Shown: positions 35,558 to 43,777 of the stretch, piece by piece
Layout of the letters: the number at the start of each line of letters is the position of its first letter
How positions within the stretch are numbered: position 1 is the stretch's first letter
Source: Faecalibacter macacae
GTDB lineage: Bacteria; Bacteroidota; Bacteroidia; Flavobacteriales; Weeksellaceae
Length of the DNA stretch: 64,000 nucleotides
NCBI RefSeq assembly: GCF_003687725.1
Contig: NZ_RDOJ01000015.1
Coordinates: forward strand, 1 to 64,000
Reading direction: 5' to 3'
Translations under genes and position numbers: made by a program
The notes under the pieces: model-generated
The model's input: only the letters and a program-made list of their open reading frames with translations
What the model was told of the DNA's origin: nothing
Databases searched by the model: none

Positions 35558-36421
35558 TTATTTTCTAATTTGAAATAGAAATTCATTAATATCCTTGTAA
35601 CCTTTATAAAAAAATGATCTATCATTTATTTTATTATTTAATTCAGTTTTTAAGAAAATTGTTGCAGATCTTCCAGCGTCATCGTGATCTAAATATGTTT
35701 CAATTTTTTCGTAACAATTAATTAGTTTTATATTTTTTCTAAGTAAAGAAATTGAATTCAGAATTAAATAATCTGATTGAAATTCCTCATTTGGACATAG
35801 AATAATATAACTTAAAAAATCACTCCAACTTTCAAATATTCTTAATTGGTTTTGATTATTTTTTATCAATGAAATATCTTTTTTAACTAAGCACATTTTT
35901 ACATATTTATTTCTAATTTCAAATCCATTTTGAATATTTGGAAATGCGATGGCGTAATATGTTTTCTGGTTTAGTTTGTAATGAATCTCTTTACAATATC
36001 TCTTTACAATTTCCGAAGACAGTTTTCTATTTTTTAAGTATTGAATTAAAGGAAATGAAGTGATTTCTTTCAATTCTATAATTTCATATTCAGTTTTTGA
36101 TTCAGTTTTATTTATTGAAAAATTATTTTTTTGCTGTTGAAAAGAAAAAGAATTATCGTTGAAATAATTTAAAACACCCTTTAAATCGGTTTCTAAGTAA
36201 TACAAATAAAAATCTACGATTTTACCACCCAATCCATTTCCATGATCGAACCAGATATCGTATTTATACATTCTAGAAATGTGAAATGATGGAGTGGTTT
36301 CATTTGTTCTAAAAGGTGATTTAACCCATATTGATTTTTCTGATTTTTGTATTGGATTTAATTCAAATTGTTTAATTAACAATTGAACAAAATCAAGGCT
36401 GTTTATATCATTTAGATTCAT
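35558..36421 (-). CDS. Toprim-containing primase (CHC2/DnaG-like)
   Basis: Protein of 287 residues. The N-terminal part (SPFRTNETTPSFHISRMYKYDIWFDHGNGLGGKIVDFY) follows the pattern of the CHC2 primase domain but without its cysteines. The C-terminal Toprim domain has the conserved glutamate in IFESWSDFLSY and the DxD in ETYLDHDDAGRS. It would make primers for island replication, together with the VapE-like ATPase, which is encoded upstream in the same direction with a repeat-rich gap between. Confidence 0.78.
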   Translation of the reverse strand: MNLNDINSLDFVQLLIKQFELNPIQKSEKSIWVKSPFRTNETTPSFHISRMYKYDIWFDHGNGLGGKIVDFYLYYLETDLKGVLNYFNDNSFSFQQQKNNFSINKTESKTEYEIIELKEITSFPLIQYLKNRKLSSEIVKRYCKEIHYKLNQKTYYAIAFPNIQNGFEIRNKYVKMCLVKKDISLIKNNQNQLRIFESWSDFLSYIILCPNEEFQSDYLILNSISLLRKNIKLINCYEKIETYLDHDDAGRSATIFLKTELNNKINDRSFFYKGYKDINEFLFQIRK

Positions 36422-36446
36422 TTTTCTGCTAATTTAAGTTATTAAT

Positions 36447-36637
36447 AATCTTATTCATCATATTCATTCCTTTCTATTAGAGGGATTGAGTATAAAAAAC
36501 TATCCAATCCAATCTTATTCATCCTTTTCATAAAATACAATTCTGAATAGGATTGAATAGGATAAATTGCTTATCTTATCCAGAAAAAAGGTGCATAAAT
36601 AGAAGGTTTGAATAAGATGAACGGGATGAACGGGATG
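36447..36637. repeat. iteron-like region, candidate replication origin
   Basis: Between primase and VapE. Copies of AATCTTATTCATC at 36447 and 36511; inverted partner GAATAAGATGAA at 36610. A tandem 10-mer GAATAGGATT/GAATAGGATA at 36545-36564. A tandem 9-mer GATGAACGG at 36616-36624 and 36625-36633 with a partial third copy. Direct and inverted short repeats next to replication genes are typical of origins. Confidence 0.55.
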
Positions 36638-36641
36638 TTTT

Positions 36642-37793
36642 TTAATTCCTAAAATATTTATAGTAATATTCTGATAGTTTTATTTTGTATTTCTTTGTAC
36701 GCTCTTCTCCGATTCTTGTTGTTTTATAACCTATATTGTATAGTAGTCTTCCTAAGACAATAGGATTCTTATTTACAAATACTTTTTTTAACTCAAAACA
36801 AAGTTCAGTTACAGTCATAAAATCCTCTTCGTTTTCACTATGTTCTACAAATGCAATAATTTCTTCTTCTTCACGAGTAAATGATCTAAACTTGCTATTT
36901 TTTGAATCATTGTACTTCAGTTCTTCAGGAGTTAAAAATGGATTAAACGTGTTACCGTGATAAGCTAAATGATAAGCTTGTGACCAAACTTTATTAATAT
37001 CGATTGTAGTGTAGGAGAAATCAAAATGATCAACTTCAAATACTAGCCATCTTACATTACTATTATCCTTTAAAATTCCAGTTTGATTAGTTGAACCAAG
37101 GAAAGATGCAATTCGATCTATACGTTCTGCTTTTCTACCATAAGGCATTCTCTCGTTGATATTCTCTTTAGAAATTAATGATTTAATAAATTCAAGGTCT
37201 TTAGACATAAAGTTTTGCATTTCATCCAAGTTGATTATTAAGTTTTTAGCAATCTTGATGATAGAATCTTTATCATTGCTAATATTTTCGGAAATATAAT
37301 CTTCAAGTATTGAGGGGCATAAATATCGAATGAAAGTACTTTTGCCGATATTTTGTTTCGGACTGTAAAAAATGATTGCATTTTTATTTACTATTTTCTT
37401 TTCACAAGCACATAGAATTGTTCTGACCAAAAATTTTTTAAATTGGATATTAAAGTATTCTTGATGATCGTTTATTTTAATTTTAGCCGTTAAACTTCCT
37501 ATGTAATCATTTCCATCCCATTTGGGTAAAAGATTATGATAGTAATTTTTAATAGGATTGTAATGCGTGCTAAAGGCTTTTAAATAGATTAAAAGCTTAT
37601 CGAAAGATATTTTGATGTCGTTTCGTTCTAGTTCAACGTATAATCGTTCGATATTAAGTTCAGTGAAATTAGAATTGCTTATTTCTGAACATTCGTACAC
37701 TAATTTGATGCTGTTAAATCTAATTTCGTATTTAGAGTTTAGATAATACTCTAGCTGGTCGAAAATAGATTTCGACTTATAATTTTGACTCAT
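36642..37793 (-). CDS. VapE/VirE-family ATPase (D5-like helicase module)
   Basis: Protein of 383 residues with the virulence-associated E domain. Walker A in IFYSPKQNIGKSTFIRYL, a Walker B-like LIINLDEM, and the sensor region FLGSTNQTGILKDNSNVRWLVFEV. This family is a hallmark of satellites and integrated islands, where it acts with a primase to replicate the element. The C-terminal 60 residues look like a winged helix. Its leader contains two hairpins (37810-37862 and 37878-37903). Confidence 0.82.
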   Translation of the reverse strand: MSQNYKSKSIFDQLEYYLNSKYEIRFNSIKLVYECSEISNSNFTELNIERLYVELERNDIKISFDKLLIYLKAFSTHYNPIKNYYHNLLPKWDGNDYIGSLTAKIKINDHQEYFNIQFKKFLVRTILCACEKKIVNKNAIIFYSPKQNIGKSTFIRYLCPSILEDYISENISNDKDSIIKIAKNLIINLDEMQNFMSKDLEFIKSLISKENINERMPYGRKAERIDRIASFLGSTNQTGILKDNSNVRWLVFEVDHFDFSYTTIDINKVWSQAYHLAYHGNTFNPFLTPEELKYNDSKNSKFRSFTREEEEIIAFVEHSENEEDFMTVTELCFELKKVFVNKNPIVLGRLLYNIGYKTTRIGEERTKKYKIKLSEYYYKYFRN

Positions 37794-37809
37794 AAATAGT
37801 TGTGATTAT

Positions 37810-37908
37810 AAGTTTTTGCCTTATCTTTGACCTAGGATTATGATAAGACAAGGCGAAAACTTTGTTAATAATATTTGAAGTGTTTATTGGGGAATAAACA
37901 CTTTTTTT
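37810..37908. promoter_or_regulatory. hairpin pair in VapE leader or antisense RNA
   Basis: Stem 1: AAGTTTTTGCCTT (37810-37822) with AAGGCGAAAACTT (37850-37862), 13 bp with one G-T pair; its loop holds CCTAGG. Stem 2: AAGTGTTTATT/AATAAACACTT (37878-37903) with a GGGG loop and a T-run that terminates plus-strand transcripts. Whether it serves as the VapE 5' leader or as a short plus-strand RNA is open. Confidence 0.5.
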
Positions 37909-38185
37909 ATGCTTTTACTAATTCTTGATTTTTAGATGCAATTTGAATTAATTGGCTTCTAGAATAAATAATGTTTCGCCCGATTTTATAAAATGGAATT
38001 TTTCCTGCTTTGCGCCAATTAATAATGGTTTGAACAGTGGTGTCAAACATTTCAGCTACTTCTTTTTGTTTAAGTCGATCCTCCTTGATTGGATAATTCA
38101 TTTTTTCAATAACTTTATCTGAATCTCTAACTACTTTACGAGTGATGTAGTTCTCAACACCACGATCTACAAATCTTTTGCTCAT
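37907..38185 (-). CDS. excisionase-like helix-turn-helix protein
   Basis: Protein of 92 residues with a MerR/Xis-type winged HTH: LKQKEVAEMFDTTVQTIINWRKAGKIPFYKIGRNIIYSRSQLIQ. Such proteins in Bacteroidota elements direct excision or control the replication module. Placed between VapE and the integrase-coupled gene. Confidence 0.82.
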   Translation of the reverse strand: MSKRFVDRGVENYITRKVVRDSDKVIEKMNYPIKEDRLKQKEVAEMFDTTVQTIINWRKAGKIPFYKIGRNIIYSRSQLIQIASKNQELVKA

Positions 38186-38261
38186 TTTTATAATTTTTAA
38201 TTGTTTTTAACTGAAGCAAAGATTACAAGAAATTATTTTTTTAAAATTACACTAGTGTACA

Positions 38262-39440
38262 CTAGCTCTGTTTATCAAGGTTTTGATAATATTTATAAAA
38301 ATATTCAATCTCTTTTATTAAGCTAATTGGTCTCTTTGATGGCCTTTTAAAATATGATTCGATTGTATTTTTGTTTAAATTTTCAATATCAAAATATTTT
38401 GAAAGTAATGCAGGCAAAATATTCGTAATGCCCGTTAGGTTATCTACTTCGTATTGATAAATAAAAAATGCTATGAAACGATTCTTTAATTTATCATGGT
38501 TTATTATATCGATTAATAAAATATATTTTGCATGAATTAAACTATATATATCATATTTTGGAATCTTATTACAAATATTATCTATGAATATTTCTCCTAT
38601 ATTTATCTTATTATAATAAGCTCGATTACCAATTTCTCTATTTAAAAACTCTATAAATTCGTTTTGAAATGAATTGAAATTTGAAAAATGTGTGTTTGTA
38701 TTTAGTAAATCTTTTTCAGTGTATTCTGATAAAGGATAATCAGCATTAAAATATTCTTTTTCACGTAATATTTTAGATAATTCGTGTTTTTCAATGAATA
38801 ATTGATCGTCATTTTTTAAGAGTGAAACATCTTTATAATTTGAATGATCAAAATTTGGAATATGATTAATACCAATTTTATGAAAAATTACATCTTTACT
38901 CATTATTAGCTCTATTGCAAGAGTGTCAAAATCATATTTTTTTAATTTACTAATTACGAATTTTGTAAAAATGTTTAAAGCAACTTCCTTGTCATGAATA
39001 AAAAACAATCCAAAAGAATCTTTAATTGAAAAATTATCATTCAGCTCAGTATTTAGTTTTGCTTTGTGTTTAATTATCTTGTTGTCAATAATTTCTATAA
39101 AATCATCAAATAATGGTGGATGACATTCAAAAGAAATTGCCTTAAATTTTAGACCAATTAAATAAGCTATAAAGTGAACTATTGACAAACTTTTTTCAGT
39201 TTCTTTGATCTTTTCTAATGAATTATCAATAATATTATAGTAACCTTCAGAATCAATTAGATGGATGATTTTTTTGAAATTCTCATTTATATAAAAAGCA
39301 GGAAAAAGTTCTAATAGCTCAAAATAATCTAATTTTTCAATCATCTCTAATGATATATCATGAATATTTTGAAGATTTAGATCAAGTTTTAAAACACCCA
39401 AAATTTGATCAACGTTGTTTATTAAATTAAAAGTTCTCAT
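38262..39440 (-). CDS. integrase-coupled hypothetical protein
   Basis: Protein of 392 residues, helical, Ile/Lys/Asn-rich, no membrane segment. Its start overlaps the integrase stop by 4 bp (ATGA), so it is translated with the integrase. The C-terminal DIENLNKNTIESYFKRPSKRP looks like a DNA-contacting helix, reminiscent of RteC-type proteins in conjugative elements, but I cannot assign it. Confidence 0.55.
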   Translation of the reverse strand: MRTFNLINNVDQILGVLKLDLNLQNIHDISLEMIEKLDYFELLELFPAFYINENFKKIIHLIDSEGYYNIIDNSLEKIKETEKSLSIVHFIAYLIGLKFKAISFECHPPLFDDFIEIIDNKIIKHKAKLNTELNDNFSIKDSFGLFFIHDKEVALNIFTKFVISKLKKYDFDTLAIELIMSKDVIFHKIGINHIPNFDHSNYKDVSLLKNDDQLFIEKHELSKILREKEYFNADYPLSEYTEKDLLNTNTHFSNFNSFQNEFIEFLNREIGNRAYYNKINIGEIFIDNICNKIPKYDIYSLIHAKYILLIDIINHDKLKNRFIAFFIYQYEVDNLTGITNILPALLSKYFDIENLNKNTIESYFKRPSKRPISLIKEIEYFYKYYQNLDKQS

Positions 39441-40666
39441 TTTATATTATTCCAAATGTTCATTTCTCTTTGCTTATGTACTTCTTCTATTTTTACATAA
39501 CGTCTGAATGATTTTTCATCTTTACTATTTGTGATGTTTCTTAGTACTCGTTCATTCATTCCAAGGATTAAACTGTTTGTTATGAAAGTTTTACGAGCGA
39601 CATGAGAAGTGATTAATAAATATTTTTTAAACTTTTTATCAATTCGTTTTGTTCCTATGTAACGAACAATATTAACATCATCAAACCATTCTAGATCTTC
39701 ACAACATTCTTGAATTTTTTTATTCAGTTTTTGTGAATAAATTTTAGGAATTGGATAATAGATAGTATCCTTATATTTATTTAAAATTTCATTTGCAAAA
39801 TCATTTAATGGGACAATATGATCGTTTGTTTTAGTTTTGATTAATGATAAATTAATGTGATCTTCATATATATTTGCATTACCTAAATTGTAAACATCTG
39901 AGTGGCGTAGCCCAGTGAAGCTAGCGAAGCAAAAGAAATCTCTTGCTCTTTCCTTCGATTTATTGTCAAATTTATGATTATACAATTCCATTAATTCATC
40001 TATATTTAAGTAAATTACTTCTACTTCATCTTCAACTCTTTTTAATCTCTTAAATTCATAACAATTATGATACTGACGATCAAAACTCCATTGCATGAAA
40101 GTTTTTATGATAGAAATTAATTTGCCATAATAGTTATTTAATGTTTCACGTTCATCAAAACAATAAAGCATAAATACTTCCTCAAATTTGGTGTTAATTG
40201 TATCAAAACGTAAAGGATATTTTGTAAAAGATTTAAAGTCATTTAAGAAATTTCGGACTGTTTTATATTTTTTTATTGTTCCTTCTGATTTAGTTGATTT
40301 TGATACATCCATAAATTCTTGAAAGGCTTCAAAAAAATCAATTGAAATTTTAGTATTATCTTCATCAAATCTCTCATTAAAAATTTGTTCAGAAAAAACA
40401 ATTTCATTGTATTCAAAAAATTTAAAAATATAATCTACTTTCTCTGTGATATTGGTAATCTCCTTATTACAAGAAATATAGTAATCGTAAAATGGACACT
40501 TTTTGTAATTATTAATCAACTGATTTTCTCTATTCCAATCAACAACAGTGGTTTTAGCATTGATATTTTTTCGAATTCTTATTTTTCCATGTGTAACAAC
40601 TAGTCTAATAGGAATAAGTCCATCTTTTGTGATTTTATCCTTTCTTAATTCAAAATGATATTTCAT
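39437..40666 (-). CDS. int: tyrosine-family site-specific integrase
   Basis: Inserts and excises the island at the tRNA. 409 residues: N-terminal arm-binding domain (KYHFELRKDKITKDGLIPIRLVV), SAM-like core-binding domain (about 105-205) and catalytic domain with R254 (FTGLRHSD), K277/K279, H355 and R358 (SHVARKTF), and nucleophile Y390 (SFRRYVKI). The box II HxxR and the tyrosine are intact, so it should be active. It lies at the attR end, 150 bp from attR, reading inward. Confidence 0.93.
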   Translation of the reverse strand: MKYHFELRKDKITKDGLIPIRLVVTHGKIRIRKNINAKTTVVDWNRENQLINNYKKCPFYDYYISCNKEITNITEKVDYIFKFFEYNEIVFSEQIFNERFDEDNTKISIDFFEAFQEFMDVSKSTKSEGTIKKYKTVRNFLNDFKSFTKYPLRFDTINTKFEEVFMLYCFDERETLNNYYGKLISIIKTFMQWSFDRQYHNCYEFKRLKRVEDEVEVIYLNIDELMELYNHKFDNKSKERARDFFCFASFTGLRHSDVYNLGNANIYEDHINLSLIKTKTNDHIVPLNDFANEILNKYKDTIYYPIPKIYSQKLNKKIQECCEDLEWFDDVNIVRYIGTKRIDKKFKKYLLITSHVARKTFITNSLILGMNERVLRNITNSKDEKSFRRYVKIEEVHKQREMNIWNNIK

Positions 40667-40684
40667 TATAACAAATTTTAATTA

Positions 40685-40702
40685 GGGGGTCAGAAAGGGG
40701 GT
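40685..40702 (+). promoter_or_regulatory. candidate integrase arm-type site, right
   Basis: GGGGGT at 40685 and 40697, spaced 12 bp, the same pattern as at 25729-25746. Located between the integrase start and attR. Confidence 0.5.
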
Positions 40703-40816
40703 GATTTTGAAATTAAAATGAGTTAAAAATTATTAAAACAAATTAATTTAAATACCTAACTAACTGATGTTTAGGTAGTAAAACTACATTAAAAATTGAT
40801 ATAAACAAAGTTAACT

Positions 40817-40831
40817 CCAAGTGGGACCACA
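40817..40831 (+). repeat. attR: 15-bp direct repeat
   Basis: CCAAGTGGGACCACA, identical to attL in the tRNA 3' end. No further tRNA sequence precedes it. Confidence 0.85.
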
Positions 40832-40835
40832 AATT

Positions 40836-40867
40836 AAAAGCCTTTACAGAAATGTAAAGGCTTTTTT
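40836..40867 (+). terminator. presumed original tRNA terminator
   Basis: Stem of AAAAGCCTTTAC/GTAAAGGCTTTT followed by TT, four bases past attR. It matches the distance of the terminator following attL, so before insertion it probably ended the tRNA transcript. Confidence 0.8.
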
Positions 40868-41286
40868 AGTGTTTATAACTTTTGTTATATTGTTGTTATA
40901 CAGTAGTATATGCGTTGTTACCACTTCCATAATTAGTTGAGCAATCACGGAAAAAGATTGTTTAATAACTAAATAAAAGGCTTACAAAAAGGGGAATTTA
41001 CCTCAAAAAAAGTGTGCATATTTTTAGCTGTAAAATTATTATAACTAAAAACAATTATTTCTTTGACTTTTTATGTGTTGAGGATAAATAAGAATACATT
41101 GTATCCACTTAAATGTAAGATTACCCATAATAGAGAAAAATAAGAGTTTTAAACAAGATATTTTAGTTTTCTTTTAAAAGACTATTTATAATAATTAAAT
41201 TAATTGTCATTTTTAAAATTGAACTCAATAGGATTTTATTTCATGTTTCGTAATTTTATAAATTAGTAAAAATTGAAATAAAAAAA
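40868..41286. other. AT-rich intergenic spacer
   Basis: About 420 bases without a coding frame that I can support. No obvious repeat or RNA. Confidence 0.5.
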
Positions 41287-41316
41287 AACAGAAAATCTTA
41301 AGATTTTCCGTTTTTT
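41287..41316 (-). terminator. terminator of small lipoprotein gene
   Basis: On the minus strand, an AACGGAAAATCTT/AAGATTTTCTGTT stem (one mismatch) precedes a long T-run. Confidence 0.75.
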
Positions 41317-41338
41317 GAAAATTATTTATGTGATATTT

Positions 41339-41578
41339 TTAATCAAATTGAACGCAATTCCATCCCTGACAATGTTGTGGTCTATCTTTTTCTTTGTTAA
41401 AAGTTCTAACATCAGGATTATCATTCAATTTAATAATCGTATCATTAGTATTTTTAGATTCAATTTTTGGATAAGCAGAGTTGTATTCTTTGCTATCATC
41501 ATCATTTGCGCAAGAAAATAATAATAAAGCTATTACAGTTGCAGCTGATAATTTTGTAGAAATTCCTTTAATATTCAT
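41339..41578 (-). CDS. small lipoprotein
   Basis: Protein of 79 residues starting MNIKGISTKLSAATVIALLLFSCANDDD, a clear lipoprotein signal, Cys at 23. The rest is polar with a CQGWNC near the end. The upstream in-frame ATG would put 19 extra residues before the signal, so 41578 is preferred. Function unknown. Confidence 0.65.
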   Translation of the reverse strand: MNIKGISTKLSAATVIALLLFSCANDDDSKEYNSAYPKIESKNTNDTIIKLNDNPDVRTFNKEKDRPQHCQGWNCVQFD

Positions 41579-41688
41579 GTGTTTTTTTTTCAAAACTATA
41601 TATTGTAGTTTATATTTGGAAATAAATGTAGTCATATTTTATATTATATGACAAAAAAATATATTTAATTGATTGTAAGTAATTAAAA

Positions 41689-43242
41689 ATGAAGTTTAAA
41701 ATAATCTTTCACTTGTTTTTTGTTAGTATATATACTTTTGCTCAAACAAATATTAAAAATGAATCTATCAAAGAATTAATGAATGATAGAATTGATTTAT
41801 CATATGATGTTATTGTAGATAGATTAGATAAAGCAATAAATCTTGCCATTGCAACAAATGATTCTGAATTAATTTCGAAAGCTTATTTAGAAAAAGCAAC
41901 GTTTTTATATGGTCAAAAGAAATATAAATCTTCTTTAGAAAATTATTTAAAATCTTCTCAATATTTAAATTCTAAGATAAATAGTTCACAATATCATACA
42001 ATTCAATATGGTTTAGCTTTAGCTAATCAACAAATAGGAAATATAGAAGAGGCTAAAATAATTTTATTAGAATGTTATAATTATTTTAAGGCTAACCCAG
42101 AAGTTGAAGACAATAAAAAAGCTTTGGCTGCAGTGTTAGGTCGATTAACGGTCTTGAATATTTTAAATAAAGATATCATTAGTGCTGAAAAATATAATCT
42201 AGAACATTTAAAAGGTTCTAATGATAAAATTGATACAGATTACGCTTTAAAAAATAAAGGAATAATTCAATTTTATAAGGGTAATTATGATCTATCAATA
42301 GACTTATTAAATAACTCACTTCAAACTATAATAAATAATAAAGATGTTTATTGGGAAATGTTTGTTTTGTATTACTTAGGTGAAAATTATTATAATAAGG
42401 GGGATCAATTAAAAGCCATACAGTATTACAAAAAAGTTAAGGCTTTATACCAAAAAACGGGAATTACAGATATTGTTTTACGTGATAATTTTTTAAAACT
42501 TAACAATTACTATAAGGAACAAGGGGATAAAGAGAGCCAAGTAGAAGTGATTAATACTTTAATTGAATTTGATAGTGTTAATTATGTCGTTAATCAAGAT
42601 GTTTCTCAACATTATTTTAATGATTATATAAAAAGTAATTTGACTTTAGAAAAAAATCAATTAGAGAAAGAGGTCAAATTTCTTAACAATCAAAAAGTCA
42701 TCTTATTAATTATAATTATCATAATTGCCACTACTTCTTTTCTAGTTTATAAAAAATTGAAAAAGAAAAATGAATTATTAAATATTAAAGTTGAAGAATA
42801 TTTAGATAAATTAAGTCAAGATAGTACTGAAGATATAGTGGTAGCAAAGGTAGAAACGATATCGGATTCAGATAAATTTTTATTTCAAGAACTTGAGGAA
42901 AAGATTAGGATTTTTGAAGATAATATAGATTTTATCAACTCTGATGTATCATTAGATTCATTAGCTAAAAATTTAAATACTAATAGATCAAGTTTATCTA
43001 AATTTATTAATACGTATAAGCATAAAAATTTTAGAAAATATTTAAATGATCTTAGGATAAATTACATTATCAAAATGTTAGTAAGTGATAAAAAGTATTT
43101 AAATCTAACAATGGATGGGCTTGCGGAAGAGTGTGGATTTAATTCAAGACAGAAATTTTCAGATGCATTTTTAGATACAACAAGTATACGGCCTAAGGAT
43201 TTTATTAAAAATTTAAGTGAAAAAGCATTAAAACAAGAATAG
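41689..43242 (+). CDS. TPR/membrane/AraC-type transcriptional regulator
   Basis: Predicted 517 residues: signal peptide (MKFKIIFHLFFVSIYTFA), periplasmic TPR repeats (about 50-310), one membrane segment (KVILLIIIIIIATTSFLVYKK, about 338-358), then a cytoplasmic AraC-type DNA-binding domain (ISDVSLDSLAKNLNTNRSSLSKFINTYKHKNFRKYLNDLR..., ending TSIRPKDFIKNL). This one-component layout is a Bacteroidota speciality that senses a periplasmic signal. The regulated genes are not evident. Confidence 0.85.
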   Translation: MKFKIIFHLFFVSIYTFAQTNIKNESIKELMNDRIDLSYDVIVDRLDKAINLAIATNDSELISKAYLEKATFLYGQKKYKSSLENYLKSSQYLNSKINSSQYHTIQYGLALANQQIGNIEEAKIILLECYNYFKANPEVEDNKKALAAVLGRLTVLNILNKDIISAEKYNLEHLKGSNDKIDTDYALKNKGIIQFYKGNYDLSIDLLNNSLQTIINNKDVYWEMFVLYYLGENYYNKGDQLKAIQYYKKVKALYQKTGITDIVLRDNFLKLNNYYKEQGDKESQVEVINTLIEFDSVNYVVNQDVSQHYFNDYIKSNLTLEKNQLEKEVKFLNNQKVILLIIIIIIATTSFLVYKKLKKKNELLNIKVEEYLDKLSQDSTEDIVVAKVETISDSDKFLFQELEEKIRIFEDNIDFINSDVSLDSLAKNLNTNRSSLSKFINTYKHKNFRKYLNDLRINYIIKMLVSDKKYLNLTMDGLAEECGFNSRQKFSDAFLDTTSIRPKDFIKNLSEKALKQE

Positions 43243-43562
43243 TTTTTTTTAAATAAAGGAAAATAAATATTTAATTAATTTTAATTTTCAATAATTAATT
43301 AAATATTTATATTTTGTTTATATAATTGAAATACAAGTGTTAATGTTTATAAAAATAAGAAAATTTATATTTCTTTACGTCAAAAGATGTAGCATATGAC
43401 GTTGCTTGACTACAATAACTTGTGTTACTATAAAATCTACTATACTTTTACCTCAAGGATTACGACATATTTATAGGTAATGTCAAGACGCTAATTTACT
43501 AATGTTATATATTACCATTAGTCTTGACATGAAATAAATTGTTTTAAGTTAGTTAGGTTAGT

Positions 43563-43605
43563 AAACATGGTAGCTTTTTAGTTAAGCTACCATGTTTCTT
43601 TTTAA
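43563..43605 (+). terminator. strong terminator with no CDS before it
   Basis: A perfect 14-bp stem AAACATGGTAGCTT/AAGCTACCATGTTT with a 7-nt loop, followed by CTTTTT. The nearest upstream CDS ends 320 bases earlier. Confidence 0.85.
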
Positions 43606-43733
43606 ACCTAAAAATTGATATAGAATTTGAAATTATTATCCCATATACTACTATACAAATTTTCTTTTAGTTTAATATTTTATGCATTTTTTTTAAAAGA
43701 CGTTTATCTTAAAAGTAAACGTTTTTTTATGTA

Positions 43734-43765
43734 CAAAAAAAAGCCCTAATCTTAGGGCTTTTTAT
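43734..43765. terminator. terminator of SDR gene
   Basis: AAAAAAGCCCTAA/TTAGGGCTTTTT stem, works in both directions, directly behind the SDR stop on the minus strand. Confidence 0.88.
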
Positions 43766-43777
43766 ATGATATACATT

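Larger units (their letters stand above)
25669..40831. mobile_element. tRNA-integrated genomic island (satellite-like), 15.2 kb
   Basis: Bounded by a perfect 15-bp direct repeat of the tRNA 3' end (25669-25683 and 40817-40831). At the right end sits a tyrosine integrase. The core is primase, VapE-type ATPase, excisionase-like HTH and integrase on the minus strand. Cargo at the left is a putative HEPN/AAA pair, DUF2971, a GATC R-M pair and others. No relaxase, capsid, terminase or tail gene is seen, so a replicating phage-satellite-like or defective mobilizable element fits better than an ICE or prophage. Confidence 0.85.
43243..43777 (+). other. gene-free region with candidate small RNA
   Basis: A nested inverted repeat: ATGTCAAGAC at 43480-43489 with GTCTTGACAT at 43521-43530, enclosing ACTAATG/CATTAGT (43498-43504, 43516-43522). 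It is followed by a strong terminator at 43563-43605. The segment before is AT-rich, and a 26-codon ATG frame at 43396 has no coding support. A transcribed small RNA ending at the terminator is plausible. Confidence 0.4.

Noticed and set aside
25669..40831. Prophage or integrative conjugative element
   Set aside because: No terminase, capsid, portal or tail genes and no relaxase, T4CP or Tra genes were seen; only integration, replication and cargo functions.
43396..43476. 26-codon ORF (MTLLDYNNLCYY...)
   Set aside because: No ribosome binding site, composition like random AT-rich DNA; an RNA explanation of the region fits better.
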